A stretch of 64,000 bases of DNA from Annona cherimola (Eukaryota > Streptophyta > Magnoliopsida > Magnoliales > Annonaceae): assembly GCA_030490835.1 (NCBI GenBank), contig CM059972.1:58509563-58573562 (forward strand), read 5' to 3'. The position numbers and the translations under genes were made by a program. Shown piece after piece: positions 1 through 11,659 of this stretch. The notes beneath the pieces are model-generated. The model was not told the origin of the DNA and did not search any database. It was given only the letters and a program-made list of their open reading frames with translations. The first letter of the stretch is position 1, and the number at the start of each line of letters is the position of its first letter.

Positions 1-748
1 GGGTGTACTACCATATGGAATATGGATCACTAAGATACTCACACATTATCGTGTCGACTTGGATGGAGAATCCTATGAGGTGTTAAAGCCCACAAATGCC
101 ATAAACCGTACCTTATTGACTCGTATGAAGATTGATCTCGACATATTTAGAGCCATCGATTATAGGATCAAATGGGAGGCAATTTTCAAGGGCTCTAACT
201 CAACAAGAACCTCGAGCAGAGGAAGCTCAACCTGAGGGGGAGGATCGCCTCATCATGATCTCCACCCATCTCCACCTCTCGCTCCTCAGGTTCCAGCCTT
301 GCCTGCATCCCATGGCTCTTGCTCCCTCCATGTATCTCGGGCCACAAATCATTTTGCACATTCTCTTGATGAACTGTCTACCTCAAAAGTGATTCTCGAG
401 TATTTACAAGCCATGGAGAGTTAGATTTCTCAAGAATTAGGGGCTATCAACATTTCATTAATGGAAATGCATGGTTAGGAAGATAAGTTGGACCAAGAAC
501 TTACCGCCATCAAATATCAACTTGCATTTGGCAGTCGACGCGGCCGACCCATTCCAAGTCTACCTGATTTTGATCCATATTGGGGTGAATCTGCTCGGGC
601 ATGACCAATTGTTCAAGCTCCATCCTCAACTTTTTCTTCAGCCTGCCCTTGTCCCATGCCTCCGACTCACCCACTCTCTTACCTTATATCAGCCTTCACT
701 TTTCACAAATCCAGCTTCCCGTATTATCTTTTTTGATGTTTGACAAAA
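1..748 (+). pseudogene. env-like ORF remnant of Sirevirus G (3' part)
   Basis: The first 160 bases, read in frame 2, translate to a stretch with VLKPTNAIN and RMKID that matches the minus-strand env-like ORF of element B (5815-7442) almost residue for residue. Downstream, the Ser/Pro/His-rich linker and a C-terminal segment equivalent to the B coiled-coil region can still be followed, with several stops and frame changes, until the purine tract at 742. The 5' part lies off the window. In Sireviruses an ORF of this kind follows pol; its function is unproven and 'env-like' is only the customary label. The domain is also known as 'putative plant transposon protein', but nothing here indicates a DNA transposon. 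Decayed and non-functional. Confidence 0.75.
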
Positions 749-760
749 AGGGGGAGATAG
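742..760 (+). other. upstream polypurine tract of element G
   Basis: A GACAAAAAGGGGGAGA-type tract directly follows the env-like remnant. A second, weaker tract (CAAAAAGGGAAAAT, 1037-1050) sits immediately before the LTR. Doubled tracts of this kind are a known Sirevirus trait and recur in elements B and E of this window. The roughly 290 bases between the two tracts are AT-rich and hold no gene. Confidence 0.65.
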
Positions 761-1051
761 GCATAGATTTTTTATTTTGGGTAAATTGTACTTAGGAATA
801 CATGTGTATTGCATTTCGGGGATGATATGTTGAAAAACATTGTTTTGACTTGTATTATGAATGTTCGTTATGATTTGAATTGAATGACTGACTTGAAATG
901 ATATGTTGTTATGAATTATATTGTGAAAAACTGATATGTTTTGAATATGTGAATCAAATGTAACTTGGTAAAATGACGTAAAATATTTCTTAATTGATAA
1001 ATGAAAGGTTTATCTCAAATTATTTTTGTCAATCATCAAAAAGGGAAAATT

Positions 1052-2671
1052 TGTTGTAAACATATGGCAAATTAAGCACAATCATATTTTGATTATTAAA
1101 AACTCAATTTGAGTAATATTAAGGTACTAATGAGGTATTAAGTATTTTCAAGGATTACAAAGTTCAAAGATCAAAGCTTGGCAGGTCAATTCACATGCCA
1201 AATTGACTCAGGCATCGACTTAAGTAAAATTGATATCAAAGTTGACTTCAGCGTTGACTTCGAAGACTTTTTTTTTTGATAGCGCTGAAATGTGGACACT
1301 TGAGCAGATGAAGTCGCAACCGAAGTCAACTTAGGTGAAGTCGCAATATCTAGTTGACTCTATCTGCGACTTGGGATATCTTCAGGGACTATAGTTGAAG
1401 CTGACAATGTCAAATCGCATTCCAAGTCGACCTTGTCATGCGACGTAGGTGAAGTCGCACATGAAGTTGACTCAAGACTTTTGACTTGAATGGAATAGTA
1501 ATTCAAAATGATCCTAAACACTATACTCAAAAAGATGAAGTCCAAATCATGAAAGAACTACAAGCTTGAGCCAAGGTTACATTAACTTTTTGTCAAATGC
1601 TCAAGAAATATTGACCAAGTTCAAGTATCAAAAAGAAAGAATAGATCTCAAATACAAATGAAGATTTATAAGCATGATATATGAAGAAACAAGGAAAGAT
1701 AAACAAGGAGATGAAGATCACATTATGTCAAAATCCCAAGAAATCAAATAGTTGATGAAGTCGCAACCCAAGTCAACCTCACCTGCGACTTGGGTCAAGT
1801 CTGAGACCAAGTCGACTCAAGTTTGGAACTTGACTGAAGAGCTGAAGACCGACGTCGCAATCCAAGTCGACTCCAGTTCGCGACTTCGATGAAGTCGCAT
1901 CCAAAGTCGACTCCAGTTTGCGACTTGAATGAAGTCGCAACCCAAGTCGACTCCAAGTGCGACTTGAATCATAACGGTTGGAAAAATTCTAACATTGGTG
2001 CATTAAATGCGTGCCACCTACCACTAAACATTTGAATTTACTCTCCCTTATTTAAGACACTTCAAATGAATAGGAAAGGGAAGAGAGATAGCATTGATTG
2101 AGTTCAACCTCTTTATTCTTAAGCATTTATGTTATCCAAAAAAAAGTTTCAAGAAGAACTCAATGACAAACTGCAAGTGCTGAATTGCTACATCATCAAC
2201 TCCTTTTATAAGTTCTTCTCTACGCAGAAATTTAGTTTCTACACATTTGTAAAGCGTAATATCATTTTCTCTTTAATAATCATTTGCGTTCTACTTGGTT
2301 TAGTATTGGAGACTAAGACCAAGTGAAGGCATAGTAGCGTGTGATTAGAGTGTAACTCGTCACCTACTTGCGCTAAGTTTGTATAAGGCCCCCTACAGCT
2401 GAAATCTAGAAGAGAGCCAAGGCTCTGTTGTATTGTTATCTTGTTTAGTGGAACCCAAGACACTAAGGTGTGCTCTTGGAGGAGTGGAGTGCGTAGGGTT
2501 GCCCCGAACCACTATAATCTCTTGAGTTTATTTTAATTGCTTTCATATTTCACATTTTTCATTCAAGGGGATTAAAACTCTCAAGGGGTTAAGTTTTTAA
2601 TCACGAAAGAATTTTTCAAGAACCCAATTCACCCTTCTCCTTTTGGATTTTTCCACAACTCAGGACTAGCA
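1052..2671 (+). repeat. 3' LTR of Sirevirus G
   Basis: Starts TGTTGTAAAC right after the purine tract and ends near CAGGACTAGCA, aligning along its length with the reverse complement of the LTR at 3666-5366. It contains GTCGAC motifs at 1866, 1906 and 1946 (40-bp spacing) and a TATTTAAG box near 2049. The 3' end is degenerate (CTAGCA instead of CCAACA) and abuts integrase codons of element A, so the exact boundary is uncertain by a few bases. The 5' partner LTR is not in the window. Confidence 0.75.
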
Positions 2672-3665
2672 AGGATGAAATCTTTTCTATGTTTATAGTT
2701 TTTCTAAATTAGTGTAAAATAAAAAAAACTTCTATCATATCAATTAAAAGTGACAATGATGGTGAAATTGAAAATTAAAGATTTATTGAATTTTGGAATG
2801 AAAAAGGCATTCATCACGTGTTCTTGGTATCAAGAATTCTATAATAAAATGGAATAGTTGGAAAGAATAGAACAATACAAAAAATACTTTGAACTATACT
2901 AAATGAAAATAAATTGTCCAAAAAATTTTGAGATAAGATAGTTAGCATAGCTTGCCATGTTATCAATCGTATGACAATAACAACAATATTGAAAACACCC
3001 ATATGAGTTTTGGAAAAGTAGAAAATTAAATATTACATATTTTCATGCATTTGATTACACTTGGTATGTATTGAACAATGGAAAGATAACTTTGGGAAGC
3101 TTGATGCAAAAAGTGACGAGACAATTTTTCTTAATTATTACTCAAATAGAAAAACATTTAGAGTATTTAATAAGAGAACTCAAGTAGTAAAGGAATCAAT
3201 TTATGTCATTTTTGATGAATTTAACCCAACTCTAAAGAAGGAGGATAAACTTAATGATGTAGAGCATCTTTCTAATGAACTTGAGAAGCTACGAACGAAA
3301 AATAAAGGGAGAGAAGATCTTAAGTAAGATGAAGATGAAAACTAGCCCAATCAAGAGGTAAGTGAATGTAATGTTCCCTATAAATCTTATACTAATCTTA
3401 AATTTAGACATGTCCATCCAATTCAGCAAGTTAATGGAAATATATATGGTGTAAAAATAAGAAACTCAAGGCAAAATATATGCAGACACTTTGCATTTGT
3501 ATCCAAAATTAAACTCAATACAATTGATTAAATTGTTAACAATGAAAATTGGATAATAGCAAGCAAAAAGAGCTAAATTAATTTGAAAAAATAAAGTATG
3601 AGAACTTGTTCCTAGACCCAAAAACCATTCAATAACTGGAAAAAAATGAGTGTTTAGGAACAAAC
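2672..3665 (+). pseudogene. Ty1/copia integrase to RT N-terminus, element A (part 1)
   Basis: Plus-strand remnant of a Sirevirus polyprotein. 2672-2790 resembles the integrase core of element E (KDE-FSMF, then S-D-N-D-G-E where E has S-D-H-G-G-E). A longer open part at 3061-3327 carries the integrase C-terminal motif KLDAKSDETIFL and the VFDEFNP segment. Near 3600-3660 the start of the RT domain follows (VPRPKNHSITG). Many stops and small indels are present; the third catalytic acidic residue region is damaged. The reading is cut at 3665 by the insertion of element B and resumes at 37674; CAAAC at 3661-3665 and 37669-37673 is the target duplication. Clearly an old, dead copy. Confidence 0.85.
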
Positions 3666-5366
3666 TGTTGGTCCCGAGTTTATGGCAATTACCCAAGAGG
3701 GGAGGGGTGAATTGGGTATTTAAAATTTTTTGCTTAAACTGGAAAATGTTCCCCGGTTTAGTTTAGACCCCTTTAATGAAACAAATGGAAAGCAATAACA
3801 TAATGAAAGCAAAAATAAAAATCAATGGAAAAGATTTTATAGTGGTTCGGGCAACCTTCCTTACTCCACTCTTCCAAGTTCACACCCCTTGTGACTTAGG
3901 TTCCACTATGTATTCCACGAATACAATTAGAGCCTCCGCTCTCTTCTAAATTCCAGCTCTAGGGGGCATATACAACACACAGCACAAGTAGGTGACGAGT
4001 CTCACTCCAGTCACAATGCTACTCTGCTACCACTTGGTTTGAAACACCAAAATCAAAACAAGTATCAAAACCGAATAATGAATTGAAAAGAAAAAGAGAT
4101 CTACACTTTACAGTTTGTGTAGGCAAGTTACAGCTCGAGGAAGAACTTGTAGAAGTGACGATTTGATCGATGTTGGAGTATGCAGCAAGTTGAAGCTTAT
4201 TCTTCCTTCAAAAGTGTATACATCACTCAAGAATAGGAGAAACTGAAATTTAGAACTTAGTATCTTCTGTTTCTACTCTTTTCTATATGCTTTCACATTC
4301 ACTTGAGTGTCTATTTATAACGGAAGAAGAGATTTGAACGTTAGAGAGTTGGTTGACGCGTATTAAATGTGTCAACGTTCAAATTTTTCGAACGTTGCGA
4401 CCCAAGTCGTAGATGGAGTCGACTTCGGGTGCGACTTCACCCAAGTCGCATACTGGAGTCGACTTCGGGTGAGACTTCGGGTTTAAGCAGGCTGTTCGAG
4501 TTCCTCCTCAGGTCGACTTGGTCTTGAACTTGACCCAAGTCATATGTGGAGTCGACTTCGGGTGCGACTTCGGTTTTTGCAATTTCTAAGTCTCTTCTTC
4601 AGGTCGACTTGGACTTGGACTTGACCCAAGTCGCTGCTGGAGTCGACTTCGGTGCGACTTCACTTCCTTTGTTTGCTAGATAAACTTGAATTCATTTGAG
4701 ATGACTTTGGTCGCTTGATTTTCCTCATGTTAATTGTTCTTTCACTGATTTATATTTCTTGGAACTCAGTATATTCATCCTAGCTTGAAATCCTTTAACT
4801 CCATGTCTTGAAATCTTGAATACTTGAATCTTGGAGTTCATGAAAATGTCCAAATGAATATTTCTTGATCCAAATTGAGTTGTTCATGTAGAACTACTTG
4901 ATTTGGACTTGATTTGATCTTCATTTATTCCAAGTTGAATGTTTGGGTCGACTAGGTCTTCAACTCCATTCAAGTTGTAAGTCAAGTCGACTTGGTCTGC
5001 GACTTTGCTCTTCAAACTCTGTGCTGGTCAGTTGAAGTCGATGCGGGAGTCGACTTGGTCTACGACTTCACCCAAGTCGCATGCGAAGTCGACTTCGGCA
5101 GCTCTTGCTCCCCAATTTCAGCGCTGGACAAAAAAACACGTTTGAAGTCGATGCTGGAGTCGACTTGGGGATCGACTTGGCCTAAGTCGATGCCTGAGTC
5201 GACTTGGGATCGACTTAACCTGTCATGCTTCATTTTTTTTATTTTTATATCCTTTAAACATTTTACCAAATATATTAGTAGCCACAACTTACTCAAATTG
5301 AGTTATTAATCATCAAAACACAGGCCTAGCTTATTTTGCCTTTGATTTCAACACTTGTTTCCAACA
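3666..5366 (-). repeat. 3' LTR of Sirevirus B
   Basis: 1701 bp bounded by TGTTGG and CCAACA. On the minus strand it begins next to the purine tract at 5367-5381. U3 holds GTCGAC pairs (5049/5088, 5159/5198, each 39 bp apart; 4418/4458, 40 bp). A TATAAATAG box lies at 4311-4319 on the minus strand, about 100 bases downstream of the last pair. Short reading frames here are translations of the GTCGAC repeats, not genes. Confidence 0.9.
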
Positions 5367-5381
5367 ATCTCCCCCTTTTTA
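5367..5381 (-). other. polypurine tract of element B (LTR-adjacent)
   Basis: Minus-strand AAAAAGGGGGAGAT directly precedes the 3' LTR, the expected position for plus-strand DNA priming. A second tract (GACAAAAAGGGAGAG) lies at 5794-5808, directly after the env-like ORF. The 410 bases between them are AT-rich and hold no gene. Confidence 0.85.
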
Positions 5382-5814
5382 ATGATTGACAAAACCGATT
5401 TGAGTATATACCTTTCAATATCTTTAAAACATACCATTTTATCTTTGTTTTGACATTTTTAGGATAATCATAGGTCATTTTCCTTTTGAACTTAATGAAA
5501 TTAACATACATATTCCATTTTCAAACATTTGCCTATTTCATTTCCAATAATTTCTAAAGTTAAAACCATTAATTCAAGCATTTCATTCATTCAATCAACC
5601 ATTTCAATTCCATACAAAAACAGAACATAAATAAACAGAGCATGTTTCAATGTAAACATAGCACAAACATTTTCATATATATAATCAGAAAGTTTTATAC
5701 AGTTTCAAAAAGCAAATGCAAACCAAATATAAACCTATATACAAACTACCCAACCCAAACTCAATTCTTAAAAACTATACTCACTCAACTATTCTCTCCC
5801 TTTTTGTCAATAGA

Positions 5815-7442
5815 TCAAATAGGGGTCGACTCGCAGAGATTTGGTAAACTGAAATGCTGAGATTGGATAAGGAGTCGGTGGGATGGGATGAGTGGGTTGA
5901 AGCGGGCCGATGAAAAGAAAGATGAGATAGGATTAGGAGTAGGATCGTGGCGCACTGATTCACTTTCGAATGGATCCAAGTCGGGTATTGGTCTAGCCCT
6001 ACCGTTTCCTGATGCCAATCTGTATTTGATTATACGGAGCTCCCGTTCCATACGATCCTGCCTAGTGTGCATATCCATCACTGCATTGAGGACCCCAGCG
6101 ATCTGAGAGGTTAGCTGATCCTCGATCTGCTCTAGATGCTCCCGTATCGCGTTCACCGAGTTATCCCAAGACAGTGGCCGTGGAGCTGAGTCTGGGATCT
6201 CCGATCCTCGAGGTGAGCAAGACCCATGTGAATGTGGTGATGCGGGATCTTCGGGAGAGTCATGTGGTGGAGATGGAGCGGGTTGAGGTTCCGATGATGG
6301 CGGGGCTGCTCCCCCTCAACCTTTGCTCCTCCGGCTTCTTCTGGAGCCGGTACACCCATCCTTTCTCTAATCCGCTCTGCCCTGAACTGATCCACATTAA
6401 TCTTCATTCTTCGGAGCAAAGCCTTGTTGATTGCATTCGTCGGCTTCAATACCTCGAATGGCTCTCCTTCAATATCCACTTGGAAATGCTCTAGGATCTT
6501 AGTGATCCATGTTCCATAAGCCAAAACCCCTCGTGGGTTGTCCTTTCTGGAGGCTAAGGCTTCAAGGAAAAGTCGTGGAAGGATGACCTTGACCCTATTG
6601 GCAACTTCCCAAAGAATTTTCGCCTCCTGTGGGTTCACCTGATTCCTGCCTCCGCCCTTGGGGTAGATGCAGTGGGCGATCAATAGTCGTAGAACCCTCA
6701 ACCTAGGGGATAAGTCCATGTAGTGTAGAAACTTGATCCTTGAGTGATATTTGTTGCTCCTAGTGAGCTGGTTGTACATCTAAGTTAGGGATAGGTTTGC
6801 AGGTAGCGGTTCATCATCATAAGGGACTTCTAGGATTCGCCCCACCTACGTAATAGCTTGATCTAAGCTTGGGACCCCCCTTGTTCCCAAAAATATCTCA
6901 ACTCCTTTCAAAAAAGTACTAAAGTACTGTTCATCCCACAGATAATAGAAAATCCTTGTCAGGTCAGGATACACCCTATCATATGCCTTTAATAGTCTTG
7001 TCCAACCTTGGAAATCTAGTAACTCCTCGATCTCAAACTCATAATCACTTAAAAATTTGAAATCTATGATCTTGGGTACGAAAATCTTACGTTCGTAGAA
7101 ACTCTTGTAAAACCTGCTATGCTGTATTTCGGTCTTGAAATAAGTGGTTGGCATTTTCAAGACCTGCCCCTTTGCAGTTGGAGTTCCCCTTCTTCTGGCC
7201 CCTGTTTCAGTACTATGGGAAGTCTGGGGTTCTTCTTCCCTAGGAGCAGACATTGATGGAGTCCCGGCTTGGAATCGGACCCGACGGCCAGTAGAAGTCG
7301 ACAGTTCTTCCCTGGCACGCTTGGAGGGAGTCTGTTGTCTCCTGGGAATCTCCTCCTCATTTTAGGTGCCGGATGGTCTGGGAACTAGCCTTTGGGTTGG
7401 TTTAGATACGGCTAATTTGGGTATTCTAGATTTGGGTGCCAT
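5815..7442 (-). pseudogene. env-like ORF (Sirevirus ORF3) of element B
   Basis: Minus-strand reading of about 540 codons starting at the ATG at 7442 (MAPKSRIPK), located after pol and before the 3' purine tracts, the position of the Sirevirus env-like ORF. Order: basic Ser/Pro/Arg-rich N-terminus; a conserved core (FYERKIFVPK, LDFQGWTRLL, then SNKYHSRIKFLHY and VLKPTNAIN), the 'putative plant transposon protein' domain; a Pro/His-rich linker; and a C-terminal heptad-like segment (REHLEQIEDQL to MERELRIIKYRL) that looks coiled-coil. No convincing signal peptide or membrane helix is visible, so a true envelope role is doubtful. In-frame stops lie near 7362, 6846 and 6780, and a frameshift between about 6150 and 6240. 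A plus-strand relative lies at 1-748. Function unknown. Confidence 0.8.
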
Positions 7443-7639
7443 TTGAGATGGGTTTTTGCAAATGGAATTTTCAAATTGAACTTTGAGAGAAATGAAGAAT
7501 TTGAGAGAATGAGAGAGAGAGGAAGGAAGCAGTGAGAGAGATTTGAGAGAATAAGGAGAAGGAGTTAGAGGTTTTGAGAGAGAAAGAGTAAAGCAGAGAG
7601 AATAAAGAGAGATGAGCTGAGAATGCTCTGAGAGAGAAG
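7443..7639 (-). repeat. pyrimidine-rich leader before env-like ORF (part 1)
   Basis: The plus strand is GA-rich (runs of GAGAGA), so the minus strand is a TC-rich leader just upstream of the env-like start. It continues, once element C is removed, at 22092-22340. AGAAG at 7635-7639 is the left target duplication of C. No coding evidence. Confidence 0.7.
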
Positions 7640-10600
7640 TGTGGCGCCCCAAACCCGAGCGTCACATCCTGAGCCTTACCTCGGGATCGTATTAATTGGT
7701 AAACGTGATCAGGATTGTTGCCCTGTCACACGGCGGGTTTTATTGGATATTTATCCCATTAATTATCATCATATAGATATCCATATAATAATTCAAGTTC
7801 TCATAATCTCAATCTTAGACATATCTAAGTCATTTCGATCCATTTATTATATACAAACATGAGATTCAAGCGACATTTCATCTTTTGCCTAAATCAGATG
7901 TCGTTGCATGTATATATCACAGTCATCCATATAAGACATTCGAATAGTTTACATCTATTCATCATAAAGCACTGCATATAATTTTTACAACCATTTCACA
8001 AAAACTTCATAACAAGAGTTTCATAAGTTTTTCCATGGATTCCTTAAGCCGACGCTAGCTCCTTTGCCATGTCCTGTTCTTCACCTGTCTTTGAGTTTGA
8101 AAAATAAAATGGTGAGTTGAAACTCAATAAGCAATCTATTTGCATTTTACAGGAAAATCATTTCAGGCAATATTTTGCATTTAAAATCAACTTGGAAAGA
8201 AACTTATACCTTGTCTAAAGGTATACCTTAAAAGCATGAAATCTTGTACCCATCACGGGTCCCATATGCATAATGTCATATGAGAACATGAATACATATA
8301 CCATTTCTCCCTTAGGATGGAAGCGAGCCAGGCGACCATTCGTCACGTTAACTCCCATTTCAGAGAGAGCGCCGCCGGCCTTAGGCCTGTCTCAAGCGAC
8401 TTGGCCACACCAAGGGGGGACAATTGGTCCGCTTAGACCCTTCAAGTGGACCTAGCATCCTGTGCACATGAACTTTTGCATAAATTCATCTTTAACATGC
8501 TAGCATAATTTCAATCAAAAACATGGAATCACATCATTTTTCCATAGCATTTATCAAAAAAAGATTTCATAACATTGCATTTGAAGTAAAATATCATTTC
8601 AACATCATTTTGCTAAGGGATGACCATCCTTAAACACATTATAAATAATTTATAGTTTCATCAAATAAATTACAACAAGAACTGCATTTATGAAAATAAT
8701 TTAGAAAAGCAAAAATCCGTTAGAAAATTTGCTTGCTTACCTGAATTCCTTAGCTTTCGGTCACCACTTTTTCTTTGTCTTTGCCTACATGAGAATAATA
8801 TGATTTTTGATATATTTCTTTTTCTCATATTTCATTTAATTTTCCAACCCATTCCATATACATACATCATTTATTTGACTTCATAAGTCATCATACACAT
8901 ACATAGCTCATTTTGCACATATCAGCACATTTTATACACATGTCTTCGGCTACCATATAACATAACATGTATAACCTCATATCTAGGGTATTCATTTCAA
9001 TTACACAATAATCATTCAATAACCATCATACATAGGTTCATTGAGCTCACTTTGTCATTTATCCATTTTTTTCCACAACACACACAACGATGCTTGCTTT
9101 AGCACATGTTATTGCCTTAGGCTTCCTTAAATAATTTCAAATTTTGAAATAAATCATCCCACATTCAAAAAAGATGTATAATCATGGAATTCATCTCATT
9201 TTCATGCATTTTTGCATAAAATAATTTTTAATAAAACATTTATCACCCATTTACCTTTATCCCTTCACATAAGCCCATTTAGCACATATACTTAATGCAT
9301 TTCATAAAATTTGATAAATCAGAAATTTAATCCATTTTTCAGGGTTTTAATTACCCTTAAGTACAACTGCATTCAAGGTATTTTCATGGGATTTAAATCC
9401 ATTCAACCTAGGTTTCCAAAATAGCAAGTTTGGAACCCGTTTTTCACCCGTTTTACGTGTCTTTTGACACATAACCCTATGCAGTCATATAATTCCGAAA
9501 TTCCAGCAAATAAATCCATTTTCCTAATCCATATTTAGGGATTAAATACACATATAATATACATGCATTATCATTTCTCAAAACAGCAAGTTACCCACAC
9601 GTTTTGAGTCCCGTTTCACGTCGATTTGATGTTCTTTCATGAAAATCATAAAAATCAGTTTTAGGGTTTTTTTCCCAAATATTTTGGGCATCCATAATAC
9701 CTTAAACCTAGGTTATTTTACCCTACATAACATGCATAAAATATGCAAACCATTTTCATAACATTTTTAGCATATAAACATAGAAATTTGGTAAAAATCA
9801 ACACTTTGCATACCATAACTTTAAAAATTCATCACTTAAGAATAAACCATCATATATTTTGCATGAATACATGATTAATAGTTTAATCACATGATCAAAC
9901 CAAAACAGAAACTTATCGTGGAGATTTAGGGTTTATCAACTTGGATTTTCCACTTAATACACATGCATAACTTCGCTTTCATCAATCTTAACTTGAAAAT
10001 TCATACATAAAACTTAATATCCATTCCATATTCATGCAAATGCATGTTAAAACACCATTTTACAGATCCTTTAAGCATCCTTTTCATTTCCAAGTTTTGA
10101 GTTTAAAACTCAAGTTAAACAACTTAAACCCAATCACATACTTACTTGGTTTTGAGCCAACTCAATCCCTAATTCTTTGAGATGCTTCTCTTCTCAAGTT
10201 CCCCTTCTTTTCTCCTTTATTTCCTTTCTCTTTTTGCTGGAAAATATGGACGTGAGCAGCTGGTTGCTTGGGTGAAAAACCAGCTCTTGGAAATTTTCCA
10301 AATCCCCTTCTCAATTCAACGTGCATGGGGTTTTATAGTTGCTGGAATTTTTCCAGCTGTGGGGCCCACTTGGTGGTGCATTTCCACACTCCTTAAATGC
10401 TCCCTTATCTACCATATGTGGTGGCACATTTACGGCCAAGTAAAATCTGGTTTTACCATTTTACAAAATCAAAAACTGCTCCGAAAATCCAAACCGTCCA
10501 CATGTTCCATCTTGCACGTCCATTGCTGCCCATTTTGCATGCATTTTCCCATTTTTTTATTTAAAAATGTGCGTAATTTATACCTCTAATTACCCTTTAA

Positions 10601-11659
10601 TTTATATATTAATTTGGTGTTAAAAAAATTATAAAAATGGCAACAATAAATCACATTTCTGCAGGTCACTTTGCCCATAAGTTGTCCACGGTTTTCGGCT
10701 TCATACATCTGCCTTTAAATATTTTTTTATTGCTGAAATTATTCATTATTGCGTGCACTTCTCTTGTACTTGCATCTCAGCAACTTATACTCATATTTTA
10801 AAAATTAAAAAAAATCAAAATATGCACCAAACAGCCCCTTTGGACGTCCCCTTATTGCCACCTTAGCTATGCTCTTGTAGCTTCATCATGTCATGCATTA
10901 AATGGCTGGACAATTCATGCATTTATGCATTTCAAATAATTGCACAAAATTCCCAAGGAATGGCCTGCAATTTCCACCTCAAATTCCATTCCCATCATGC
11001 ATTTATGTTTGGTACTCTAGCATTAAATGAGATATACTCATGTGGCACATTAGTCAACCATGCTCACCTTTTTCAATGCAGGTATTTTTCCAAAATTTAA
11101 TACTTAATCTAATCCATTCAAAATAAACATCTCACAATTTCATTCAACCATTTCAAATTTCATCTCAATCCGAGTTTCCTAGCTCTCGTTATAGCCGTTT
11201 AAAGTTAACGGTTAAAATTGAAATATGATCAATAAATCATAATTCTCATTTCATCAAGAATTTTCATAACCTATTTATTCCATAATACCAAGCCCAACAT
11301 TAATGATTTCCATTTCAAATTTCACTTGAATTCGCCTTACAGGCGCTGAGTTATGAATTTTTAAATATTTTTCCATTAAACTAGTCAATTTCCAAACCAA
11401 TGCTCCTAATCCATTTTAAATAATGGAAAATGATTTTACTTAATATATTTTCACATTTAAATCACAAATGATTTATTCTAAATCCATTGTCTCATTTTAG
11501 CTCAAAATAATTAATCACATCATTATTGCTAATTCATAACCCTAATTGCAATAATTAGCAAAAATCATATAACGCCTTCATAATTCAATAATTCACAAAT
11601 GAACATCATATTCATGATTGATGCATACACATGGGTCCTACATGAGTTAGGGTTTCACA
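7640..11659 (-). repeat. 3' LTR of chromovirus C
   Basis: 4020 bp. In plus-strand order it runs from TGTGGCGCCCC to GGGTTTCACA and aligns throughout with 18059-22086. It contains no convincing gene; short reading frames near 10182-10589 and 10888-11100 recur in all LTR copies only because the LTR is repeated. Minus-strand TATAAAA lies at 10331-10337 and GTGGGGCCCAC at 10359-10369. Confidence 0.95.
10331..10369 (-). promoter_or_regulatory. LTR core promoter: TATA box with GTGGGGCCCAC upstream
   Basis: On the minus strand, near-palindromic GTGGGGCCCAC (10359-10369) precedes TATAAAA (10331-10337) by about 20 bases. The first motif resembles plant TCP-factor sites. The same arrangement occurs in the 5' LTR and in the diverged solo LTR D. 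Transcript start not verified. Confidence 0.55.

Noticed and set aside
5815..7442. DNA transposon implied by the domain name 'putative plant transposon protein'
   Set aside because: It sits between copia pol and LTR with purine tracts; no transposase motif or terminal inverted repeats.
10182..10589. 135-codon ORF inside the chromovirus LTR
   Set aside because: It lies across the LTR promoter, is antisense to the element, breaks in other LTR copies and has no recognisable domain.
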